Of a stretch of DNA of 27,720 bases, positions 8,150 to 15,191 are shown piece after piece. Where the stretch lies: the NCBI GenBank assembly GCA_035315065.1, contig DATFYM010000119.1, positions 1 through 27,720 of the forward strand, in the 5' to 3' direction. The stretch's first letter is position 1; each line of letters starts with the position of its first letter. The notes below the pieces were generated by a model. The model saw only the letters and a program-made list of their open reading frames with translations. It searched no databases and was not told the origin of the DNA. This stretch comes from DATFYM01 sp035315065. GTDB lineage: Bacteria > Acidobacteriota > Terriglobia > UBA7540. The translations under genes were made by a program, and so were the position numbers.

Positions 8150-9616
8150 ATGGAAGACCTGAGTCTATTCTCGCGACGCGACTTCCTTAGGGGAGTTGGC
8201 GCTTTCAGTGCTGCCAGCCTTGGCTTTTGGGCCGGCGGATGCGAGTCTTGCGTGCAACAGATCCAGAATCGGCCGACACGGAAAAACATCCAGACCCTTT
8301 GGGCCGCGAACCCCTCCGACCCTGTCATCACCACTTACAAGGCGGCTGTGGCGGCCATGAAGGCGCTGGACACATCCAAACCGAGCGACCCGCGAGGCTG
8401 GCAGTACCAGGCAAACATCCACTTCAACAAATGTATCCACCGCAACTGGCTGTGGCTGCCGTGGCACCGCGTTTACCTGTTTTATTTCGAGCGCATCTGC
8501 CGCAAGCTGACCGGCGACAACAGCTTTGCATTGCCGTACTGGAATTGGAACACTCATCCTGCGGTCCCCGATCCGTTTTGGGATACCACGAGTCCACTCT
8601 ATGACTCCAATCGGGCCATCACTCAGACAGATCAAGCGGACGCCTCCTATATCGGCACCAGCGTGCTCCAGAACATCCTGAACGAGCCCAACTTCGAACT
8701 GTTTGCGAGCGGCCCACCCCCGACCTCCGACCTGCACGCGGGGCCTGACGCGACGGGCATGCTTGAAGGAACCCCTCACAACAACATCCACGGCTTTGTC
8801 GGTGGCGACATGGGTGCGTTCCACTCGCCGCTCGATCCTGTGTTCTACACCCATCACAACATGCTCGACTGCATGTGGACCCACTGGAACATCGATCTGA
8901 ATAACGCGAACACTAACGACACGAGCTGGACCAACTTCGCCATCACGGACTTCGTGGACGAAAACGGCAACCCGGTGAGCGTGACGGCGGCCATCACAGT
9001 CCTCTACCCCATCTTCTCCTACCAGTTCGAGCCGTGCTCACTGATGACCGCGGGACAAGGTGCCAAGAAGCTGCAGGGGAAAGAGCTGGAAGCGTTCCTG
9101 CGCGCCGGGGCCCCGTCGAAGCTTGAGTTCGGACCGCGCTTCGAGCTGCGGCAGTCGGTGACTACGGAGGTGGACAAGCCGTCCACCAGCGCCATCACCG
9201 TCGAGCCTGGCGCGCTCGCGGGCGCGCTCCAAGGCGGTTCGCACACCCGCCTCGTGCTGACCGTGGGGGACGTCGAGATGCCCCCCAAGAGGGACTTTTT
9301 CGTGCGGATCTTCTTGAACAAGCCTGACGTTTCGGGGGCCACTCCGATTGAAGATCCCCATTACGCCGGCAGCTTCGGTTTCTTCTTCGATGAGTCGGGC
9401 ATGAAGAGCCAGGAAGGGGCAGCCGGGATGAGTGCAGCACCGCTCACCGGATTTCTGGTTGACGCGACACCGACGCTTCAGAAGCTGAACCAGGCAGGCT
9501 CGCTTTCGTCAAACGAGGTGCAGGTGAGCCTGGTGCCGGTGCCCTACGCTCGCCGGCAGGCCACCGGGGAGCGCCTCACGCTTAGGCGGCTGGAGTTGGC
9601 GGTGGCCCGGTTCTGA
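8150..9616 (+). CDS. Tat-exported tyrosinase / polyphenol oxidase
   Basis: This 488-residue type-3 copper oxidase oxidises phenols and catechols to quinones. A twin-arginine signal (SRRDFLRGVGAFSAASLGF) at residues 8-26 predicts folded export with copper. The CuA site is His91, His97 and His106 in HFNKCIHRNWLWLPWHR. The CuB site is His210 and His214 in PHNNIH plus His235/His236 in DPVFYTHHNMLD. Cys95 near CuA is a candidate for a Cys-His thioether. After the catalytic domain (to about residue 310) comes a beta-rich C-terminal domain (about 365-488) like that shielding the active site in plant polyphenol oxidases. The ATG at 8150 follows AGGAGG by six bases and begins the Tat signal; an upstream in-frame start would bury it. 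The next gene, 61 bases away, resembles this C-terminal domain. Confidence 0.93.
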   Translation: MEDLSLFSRRDFLRGVGAFSAASLGFWAGGCESCVQQIQNRPTRKNIQTLWAANPSDPVITTYKAAVAAMKALDTSKPSDPRGWQYQANIHFNKCIHRNWLWLPWHRVYLFYFERICRKLTGDNSFALPYWNWNTHPAVPDPFWDTTSPLYDSNRAITQTDQADASYIGTSVLQNILNEPNFELFASGPPPTSDLHAGPDATGMLEGTPHNNIHGFVGGDMGAFHSPLDPVFYTHHNMLDCMWTHWNIDLNNANTNDTSWTNFAITDFVDENGNPVSVTAAITVLYPIFSYQFEPCSLMTAGQGAKKLQGKELEAFLRAGAPSKLEFGPRFELRQSVTTEVDKPSTSAITVEPGALAGALQGGSHTRLVLTVGDVEMPPKRDFFVRIFLNKPDVSGATPIEDPHYAGSFGFFFDESGMKSQEGAAGMSAAPLTGFLVDATPTLQKLNQAGSLSSNEVQVSLVPVPYARRQATGERLTLRRLELAVARF

Positions 9617-9677
9617 CAAGTGACCTCGTGAGCCGGTTGGCACGGTTGGCATCAAACTCATTGAGGAGCGCAAGGAG

Positions 9678-10178
9678 ATGACACCCGTGGTTCACGGGTT
9701 GCTGGTCTGGGCTCTGCTCATTGGCGGCGCGCGACCTGGGGGGCAGGGCCCGGAAGGCTATCAGGATCAGAGGGAGGCGGCGCCGCCTCGGGTGATGCTC
9801 ACCAACGACCGCCCTTCGGGGTATTTCCCGATTGATCAGCAGACGCTCGCGAGCGCCCCGCCGATCCTCGTGGTGAGAATCACGAGCGTGGTCAACCCCG
9901 ACAGAACCCCCTTCCAGGTTTTCGTCTACCTGTCGTACCAGTCAAGGGCCGGACAGTCGGAGCCGGAGAGGATTCTGATTGGCAACTTCGGCTTCTACCC
10001 CCCGGATCATCCCTCCGCCTTCCTGCTGCGCGCCTCCACTGCCTTCCGCAAGCTCAAAACAACGAGCTCAAGACCAACAGATGTGCGCCTTCTACTGGAG
10101 ATGAGGCGAATCCACGAGGCGAAGCCGTGGACCCCCGTCGAGGTGACCGTCGCGCCACCCGAGTGGCGCGATCAATAG
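9678..10178 (+). CDS. Secreted protein resembling the tyrosinase C-terminal domain
   Basis: This 166-residue protein has an N-terminal hydrophobic segment (VVHGLLVWALLIGGARPGG) that may be a signal peptide. The rest lines up by eye with the tyrosinase C-terminal domain: PFQVFVYLSY against RDFFVRIFLN, LIGNFGFYP against YAGSFGFFF, and the following AFLLRASTAFRKL against GFLVDATPTLQKL, then paired strands to the end. It has no copper-binding histidines, so it is not an oxidase. A role as a detached shield, chaperone or partner for the tyrosinase is inferred; it is not similar to the Streptomyces caddie protein MelC1 as far as can be seen. GAGGAG (9663-9668) gives good spacing to the ATG; a GTG at 9687 is an alternative start. 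Confidence 0.65.
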   Translation: MTPVVHGLLVWALLIGGARPGGQGPEGYQDQREAAPPRVMLTNDRPSGYFPIDQQTLASAPPILVVRITSVVNPDRTPFQVFVYLSYQSRAGQSEPERILIGNFGFYPPDHPSAFLLRASTAFRKLKTTSSRPTDVRLLLEMRRIHEAKPWTPVEVTVAPPEWRDQ

Positions 10179-10446
10179 CTGAAAGGACTTCAAGAGTCCC
10201 CACTCGTCTACCTGATGGTGGGGGGATCGGATTCAGGACCGTACGCTTGCGTGGCTAATTCCGGCCCCAAGAGAATTGGCGCCAGCCGCCGGCAGAGTTC
10301 CTGTGGGGTGGCGGAAGGGAATCGTTCGCGGAAACCTGCCAACGCCACCTGACGCATGGGCATATTCAGGGCATTCCACAACTGGAATTTTCGTCACGAA
10401 GGCATGGAGCGTAGTATTTCGATTTGTACGCGCTCGGCGTCCCTCG
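10179..10446. other. Intergenic stretch without a recognised gene
   Basis: Between the tyrosinase partner and repeat copy 2 there are about 270 bases with no convincing frame. Open frames on either strand have no family look and no ribosome binding site. Nothing else was recognised. Confidence 0.5.
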
Positions 10447-10720
10447 CGGCTGGCGCAGAGTGCAACTCTGCGATCCACCTTTTCCCTTTGTTTAGCCGAT
10501 ATGCCCCTTGAGTCAGGTGAGCCCCGAACCGCCACTTTGAGCCCAACCAATGCCGTTTATTAGCACCAGTGCTTACGGCCGCCTGAAGCTCCTGGGCAGC
10601 GACCGCTTTGTCTTTGCCGAAGCCTCTCGCAACTGCGGCGGCGAATCTCATTTTTTTGCTGATCGGTTGGGTGCGAACCCTCAGCAAAGATCGCAGAGCT
10701 GCGCTCTGCGCCAGCCCGCC
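10447..10720. repeat. MITE-like 275-bp element, copy 2 (best preserved)
   Basis: The ends are 27-base inverted repeats: 10449-10475 against 10689-10715, with only two mismatches. Each end is itself a hairpin: CGCAGAGTgcaACTCTGCG on the left and CGCAGAGCtgcGCTCTGCG on the right. The two mismatches between the ends change a T-A pair to a C-G pair in the same stem, so pairing is kept. No target-site duplication is obvious. There is no room for a transposase, so mobility would depend on one elsewhere. It precedes a strong promoter by 29 bases. Confidence 0.88.
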
Positions 10721-10749
10721 GGTCTGGGGAGAACCCCAGAAGAATTAAC

Positions 10750-10778
10750 TTGACATATAACCCTCACATGCGTACTAT
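10750..10778 (+). promoter_or_regulatory. Near-consensus sigma-70 promoter
   Basis: TTGACA (10750-10755) is followed after exactly 17 bases by TACTAT (10773-10778). This is the best promoter match in the window. The expected start near 10785 gives a leader of about 140 bases to the ATG at 10926. That leader contains a small GCCGGgctaaaGCCGGC-type hairpin near 10846-10862. Confidence 0.7.
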
Positions 10779-10925
10779 CTAAGCTAGGCTCGAAAGGACC
10801 GGCAAGCGCGTAGGCTCTGCATACGCATGGTCGAATTCGATGAGATGCCGGGCTAAAGCCGGCCTCTACGAAAGCCCGAAGGGGTCTTGAGCACGCTGTT
10901 GGTTTAGGGGACAGGATACGGGTTG

Positions 10926-12227
10926 ATGGACGCAGAGAACGATTCAAAGCCGAAGCGCAAGTACGTGATGACTCCCGAGCACCGGGCGAAGGTGTTGGCC
11001 AATCTGGGAAAGGCCCGCCTGGCGCCCAAAGAGAAGGTTTACCGCAAGACCCCCAAGCGCTACGCCGCCAATTTGAATAACCTGGGGATCGCCAACGCCA
11101 AGCGCCGCCAGGAGGGGGAAGTGCTGAGCGCCAAAATGGAGGGCCTCTTTCCCCCGCCCGAGGTTCCCCCGCCCCTCCTGCCGCGTCTTCAGCAGTCGCC
11201 CGGCGATCCGCCCCGTCGCATGCCGCCGTGCTTCTTCCTCGACCCGATGGAGGAGGCCAAGCGGCTGATTGGCAAGCGCCTGCGCAAGGTGCATGCTACG
11301 GTTCGGCGCGAGGGCCGGCGCATCATGCGCCTGCTGACGGCGGCGCTGAAGCGATCGCAACCCCTGAGCGTCGAGGAAGCGAGGAACCTGGTTTGCCAGT
11401 TGTTGAAATGCCTGGACGGGGCGCGGGTTACCGAGGAGGCGCGGCGACTGAACGGCAAGATCGCGCACCTCCTGGGGAAGATGATCGAGGTCCAGTACGG
11501 GGTAGAGCCGGGGGCGGTTCCGGTGGAGATTTGGCTGGAGCAGTTGCGGGAGGACCGGCGGGCGCGGGCAGCGGCGGCGCGCGAGCGGCGCGCGGCCCGA
11601 AAAGCCGCGAGGACGCAGGAAGCCGGGGAGGTCGGGAAGGGAAATTCGGTAACGCCCGGCGACATGGCGGAGGCCCGGGCTGAGGTTGGCCCGGCAAGCG
11701 TCGTGGAAGGCGGGAAGGAAAAAACCGGGGATTGGGGAGGACAACGTAACGAGCCTAGTAATATATCAATTCCCGAACTGCCGGAAACGCTGGAAGAGTT
11801 CCAGGATCTGGTGGGGCGCGCGCTGGACCTGGAGGACGAGCCCGAAGTGGCTGGGGTGCTGTCCGGGGCCCTCTGGAACCGCCTGCACTTGTGGAAGGAG
11901 CGGGAGGAGACCGAAGCGCAAGAACTGGAAAGATTCTTCCAAAAGGGGGCGGCCAACCCTCCCGACTCCTACCCCAACTCCTACAAGGAGCTTTACAACC
12001 GTGCCTACGACATCCCACTCATTCTGAAGCTGGACGATGACTTTCTTCGCTGGATGGACCAACTCACGGAGAGAGTGGAGAAAGCGTTAGATTGGTGGGT
12101 GTCCATGATCCCTTCAATCCAGAGCCGAAGAGCGTCGCGTCCCGCAGAATTTCCCGCCAAACCGCCTGTCAGGGTTACCTCCGACCAACCAGCCACGGGT
12201 TCGGAGGATCTGCCGTCCGTCGCTTGA
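10926..12227 (+). CDS. Unknown basic/coiled-coil protein
   Basis: The 433-residue protein is not recognised as a named family. Its N-terminus has two similar basic helical units: TPEHRAKVLANLGKARLAP and KRYAANLNNLGIANAKRRQ, a pattern that looks like a small DNA-binding repeat seen in other acidobacterial hypothetical proteins. A proline-rich linker follows (about 75-98), then a helical region, a highly charged Arg/Ala stretch (about 210-235, DRRARAAAARERRAARKAAR), a low-complexity linker, and an acidic helical C-terminal region (about 285-385) rich in Glu, Leu and Trp. There is no signal peptide or membrane helix. It is a single gene behind a strong promoter and is followed by two large inverted repeats. 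The ATG is preferred over the adjacent TTG at 10923. Confidence 0.7.
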   Translation: MDAENDSKPKRKYVMTPEHRAKVLANLGKARLAPKEKVYRKTPKRYAANLNNLGIANAKRRQEGEVLSAKMEGLFPPPEVPPPLLPRLQQSPGDPPRRMPPCFFLDPMEEAKRLIGKRLRKVHATVRREGRRIMRLLTAALKRSQPLSVEEARNLVCQLLKCLDGARVTEEARRLNGKIAHLLGKMIEVQYGVEPGAVPVEIWLEQLREDRRARAAAARERRAARKAARTQEAGEVGKGNSVTPGDMAEARAEVGPASVVEGGKEKTGDWGGQRNEPSNISIPELPETLEEFQDLVGRALDLEDEPEVAGVLSGALWNRLHLWKEREETEAQELERFFQKGAANPPDSYPNSYKELYNRAYDIPLILKLDDDFLRWMDQLTERVEKALDWWVSMIPSIQSRRASRPAEFPAKPPVRVTSDQPATGSEDLPSVA

Positions 12228-12233
12228 AAAGAT

Positions 12234-12315
12234 GATGAATTATATATGATGAACGGAAGAGAAAGACGGCTTTTTTTCTTGTCTTTCAATTCATCGTTCA
12301 TAATCGTTCATCACT
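12234..12315. repeat. GATGAAT/ATTCATC inverted repeat after the unknown gene
   Basis: The left arm (TGATGAATTATATATGATGA, starting near 12234) is imperfectly complementary to the right arm (CAATTCATCGTTCATAATCG, starting at 12287). An inner GAAAGAC/GTCTTTC pair and a run of seven T also lie here. The segment TTCTTGTCTTT...ATTCATC matches the right half of the hairpin at 141-193. It may end the upstream transcript. Confidence 0.7.
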
Positions 12316-12355
12316 CAGAATTCTCCAGGTGCGGCTTGGGATGGGGCAGGACAAC

Positions 12356-12565
12356 GGGTAAAGGGTGAGGGGTAAAGGGTGAACGAAGAACTGACGATTG
12401 ACGATTGAAAGAGAGGAAGCAAGCCGCCGGATATTTTCCAGTCGTTGAGTCGAAATCGACGATTCTTCATCTTCTCTTCCAATCGTCAATCCTTCGCTTC
12501 GCTCAGGACCAATCGTCAATCGTCAATTCTTCGTTTGCCCTTCACCCTTTACACTTCACCCTTTC
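12356..12565. repeat. Large inverted repeat of GGGTAAAGGGTGA and GACGATT units
   Basis: The left arm (12356-12419) has GGGTAAAGGGTGAGGGGTAA, then GAACGAAGAACTGACGATTG with a second GACGATTG, then GAGAGGAAG. The right arm (12471-12565) has the complementary units in reverse order: CTTCTCTTCC, CAATCGTCAATCGTCAATTC, CTTCGTTTGCCC, TTCACCCTTT twice. The whole could fold into a long imperfect hairpin about 200 bases in length. No gene lies in 12228-12635. Confidence 0.8.
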
Positions 12566-12635
12566 AACGCCGTGCTATCATAGATGATTGTTGGGATCTG
12601 TCAGCCATTGAAGATCGCATGCCGGAGGTGCCGCC

Positions 12636-13655
12636 ATGGTCCGTGACCAACAAAGCCGCCGACAGTTTCTGGAAAAGATTGCGGGCGGGTTCGCTGCGGG
12701 AGCGGTCAGCGCCCTGCCGGGGGCCGGCAGCGATCTCCTGGCCGAATCCAAGGGCGGCATCGCTTACCGCACGCTCGGCCGCTCGGGAGAGAAGGTTTCG
12801 ATGGTGGGCCTGGGCGGCTACCACATCGGCATCCAGCGCGACGAGCAGGAGAGCATCCGCATCATCCGCACCGCGCTCGACAACGGAATCAATTTCCTCG
12901 ACAACTGCTGGGACTACAACGGTGGCGTCAGCGAGATCCGCATGGGTAAGGCGCTGAAAGACGGATACCGCCAGCGGGCCTTCCTGATGACGAAGATCGA
13001 TGGCCAGACCAGCGAAGCCGCGGCCCGGCAACTCGACGAATCGCTGTCGCGTCTTCAGACGGATCACATCGACCTGCTGCAGTTCCACGAAGTGATCCGC
13101 GAGGGCGATCCCGACCGCATTTTCGGCTCCCACGGCGGCATGGAGGCAGTGCTTGCCGCAAGGAAGGCGGGTAAGATCCGCTATATCGGTTTCACGGGTC
13201 ATAAGGACCCGGAGATCCACCTCAAGATGCTGAACACCGGTTTCCGGAACGGCTTCACCTTTGACGCGGTGCAGATGCCGCTCAACGTGATGGACGCTCA
13301 CTACAAGAGCTTTGGCAGGAATGTGGTGCCGGTGCTGGTGGCGCACGGCATCGGGGTGCTGGGCATGAAACCGATGGGCAGCGGCATCATCCTGAGGAGC
13401 AACACGGTGACGCCGGTCGAGTGCCTGCACTACGCCATGAGCCTGCCCACGTCGGTGGTGATCACGGGCTGCGATTCGCTCTTGATGCTCAACCAGGCGC
13501 TGGAGGCGGCGCGTACCTTCAAGCCTCTGAGCGCGGCCCAGACGGCTACTCTTCTGGCCAAGACCGAAAAAGCCGCCGCCGATGGCCAGTACGAACCGTT
13601 CAAGACCACCACCGGTTTCGACGCCACCAACCACGATCCGAAGTTGCTGGGGTAG
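12636..13655 (+). CDS. Tat-exported aldo/keto reductase
   Basis: The 339-residue protein begins with a twin-arginine signal (QQSRRQFLEKIAGGFAAGAV), so it is probably exported folded, like other secreted aldo/keto reductases of Acidobacteria and Planctomycetes. The catalytic tetrad of the family is visible: Asp89 and Tyr94 in FLDNCWDYNGG, Lys120 in MTKID and His151 in LLQFHEV. The barrel continues with KIRYIGFTGHKDPE and the later GVLGMKPMGSG. NAD(P)H-dependent reduction of an aldehyde or ketone, or a sugar reaction, is expected; the substrate is unknown. The ATG at 12636 follows a GGAGG nine bases upstream. The gene stands alone between two inverted-repeat regions. Confidence 0.92.
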   Translation: MVRDQQSRRQFLEKIAGGFAAGAVSALPGAGSDLLAESKGGIAYRTLGRSGEKVSMVGLGGYHIGIQRDEQESIRIIRTALDNGINFLDNCWDYNGGVSEIRMGKALKDGYRQRAFLMTKIDGQTSEAAARQLDESLSRLQTDHIDLLQFHEVIREGDPDRIFGSHGGMEAVLAARKAGKIRYIGFTGHKDPEIHLKMLNTGFRNGFTFDAVQMPLNVMDAHYKSFGRNVVPVLVAHGIGVLGMKPMGSGIILRSNTVTPVECLHYAMSLPTSVVITGCDSLLMLNQALEAARTFKPLSAAQTATLLAKTEKAAADGQYEPFKTTTGFDATNHDPKLLG

Positions 13656-13669
13656 GCTAACGGCGGGCA

Positions 13670-13744
13670 GTCGAAAGTCGAAAGTCGAAAGTGAAGGAAC
13701 CTCCTTCTTCGACTCTTGACTTTCGACTTTTGACTTTCGACTTC
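13670..13744. repeat. GTCGAAA/TTTCGAC inverted repeat
   Basis: GTCGAAA is repeated three times in the left arm (13670-13692), and TTCGAC units three times in the right arm (13707-13741). It fills almost all of the gap between the aldo/keto reductase and the acyltransferase and ends just before the latter's ATG. The same unit builds the repeat at 22833-22913. Confidence 0.85.
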
Positions 13745-13749
13745 TTGAT

Positions 13750-15051
13750 ATGGCAGTCGGCCTCCCGAATACGCAGCAACGCCGGCACGATCTCGACTGG
13801 CTGCGAGCTGCCGCCGTAGCCGTTGTGTTCCTCTATCATAACGCGCGCTTCTTGAGCGGGCCGTACTGGCAACTGAGGAACCCCCAACGCAGCCTGCTGG
13901 TGGACGCGCTGGTTGGCTTCATAGCTCTTTGGCTGATGCCGCTTTTCTTCCTGCTGGCAGGCGCCGGCAGTCGGTTTGCGCTCCGTTCGCAGCCACCGGG
14001 CCGCTATTTGTGGAACCGGGCGAAGCGGCTCCTGTTCCCGTTCATCGCCGGCGTTTTCCTTCTCAGCCCGCCGCAGGCTTACGTTGAAGCGCTTCTCTAC
14101 TCGTCGTTCCGAGGCTCGTTCGTCGAGTTCTATCCCCGCTTCTTTACCGCCCGACTGGCGATGCCCCATTGGAGTCTAGGCTGGTTCTTCGCCGGGTTTG
14201 GCTATCATTTGTGGTTTCTCGGCTTTCTTTTCGTCTATTCGGCGCTGGCCCTCCCATTATTCCGTTGGCTGGACGGCACAAGTTCGGGACGCGCCTTCAT
14301 TTCGAAGCTCGCGAGTTGGACCCGCGGCTGGAGGGTACTAGCGTGGGTGGTGCCCACGGCGGTGGTCCAGATGGGGCTCCGCTGGCGATTCCCCAACTAC
14401 CTCGACTTGGCCGACTTCGTTTATTGGTTGGTCTTCTTTGTTTACGGCTACGTTCTCTTTGCCGACGATCGCTTCACTCGCGCCATCGCCAGCCAGGGGA
14501 GAACCGCGTTGGTGGTCGGCGCTCTCTCCTTTCTCGGCTTGGTAGCGGCGCTCTATGCAGGGCCGCTAGCCAATTGGATCTTGCGTCCGAACGCCTCGGC
14601 TGGATTCATGCTGTTTCAAGCCCTCTGGAGCCTGGACGCCTGGGCCTGGGTCGTTCTTATTCTGAGCGTTGCCTCGCAGCGCCTGGATTTCGGCAGTCCG
14701 GCGCTCGACTACGCTAATGAGGCAGTGCTGCCGTTTTACATCCTCCACGAGCCCCTAGTCATGATGATTGGCTTCTTCGTGGTGTCGTGGTCTGCCCCGG
14801 TCCAGATCAAGTTCTTTTGCCTCGCTACCGTGTCATTTGCCGCCACACTCGCGGTCTACGATCTGGTCGTCAAACGAACCCGTTTCACCCGCGCTCTTTT
14901 TGGAATGAAGGCGGGAAATCGTCAAGCAGCCCGAGCGCCCTTCGGGGCGATCGCACGATTCAGAGGAAAGATACCGGTCCGAAGGCCGGCGCTGCCGACC
15001 ACGGATGAACGTCTCGTGGCTCGCCATACGCATCCAAGTAAGGTAGAATGA
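13750..15051 (+). CDS. Acyltransferase-3 family membrane protein
   Basis: The 433-residue protein has the acyltransferase-3 start pattern RRHDLDWLRAAAVAVVFLYH, with the family's conserved Arg and His in the first helix, and about ten hydrophobic segments spread to residue 385. FLYHNARF and a second conserved region LMPLFFLLAGAGSRFAL fit the OpgC/acetyltransferase-like group. Members transfer acyl groups to sugars, glucans, lipid or antibiotic acceptors at the inner membrane; the acceptor here is unknown. The C-terminal tail (about 385-433) is basic and not hydrophobic and may be cytoplasmic. A GTCGAAA repeat lies immediately before the start, so no normal ribosome binding site is seen. Confidence 0.85.
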   Translation: MAVGLPNTQQRRHDLDWLRAAAVAVVFLYHNARFLSGPYWQLRNPQRSLLVDALVGFIALWLMPLFFLLAGAGSRFALRSQPPGRYLWNRAKRLLFPFIAGVFLLSPPQAYVEALLYSSFRGSFVEFYPRFFTARLAMPHWSLGWFFAGFGYHLWFLGFLFVYSALALPLFRWLDGTSSGRAFISKLASWTRGWRVLAWVVPTAVVQMGLRWRFPNYLDLADFVYWLVFFVYGYVLFADDRFTRAIASQGRTALVVGALSFLGLVAALYAGPLANWILRPNASAGFMLFQALWSLDAWAWVVLILSVASQRLDFGSPALDYANEAVLPFYILHEPLVMMIGFFVVSWSAPVQIKFFCLATVSFAATLAVYDLVVKRTRFTRALFGMKAGNRQAARAPFGAIARFRGKIPVRRPALPTTDERLVARHTHPSKVE

Positions 15052-15065
15052 GATCATTGCTGATT

Positions 15066-15149
15066 GAAGATCGAAACTCGAAATTCAGGAATCGAACACG
15101 GCGCGAAGTTGTCTTCACGAGCTTCGAGTCTCGAATTCAGAGTCTGAGC
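15066..15149. repeat. Imperfect inverted repeat before secA (TCGAAACTCGAAATTC units)
   Basis: The left side (15066-15088) holds GATCGAAACTCGAAATTCAG and the right side (15119-15149) CTTCGAGTCTCGAATTCAG. Complementarity is partial. It occupies the gap between the acyltransferase and secA. Confidence 0.5.
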
Positions 15150-15191
15150 TGATCGGAGATTGGCAATAAGAGGTACTTGGTTCTTCAGGAT

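Noticed and set aside
13670..13744. Possible CRISPR array
   Set aside because: The units are 7-8 bases, with no spacers of constant length, and they occur in both orientations; no cas gene is near.
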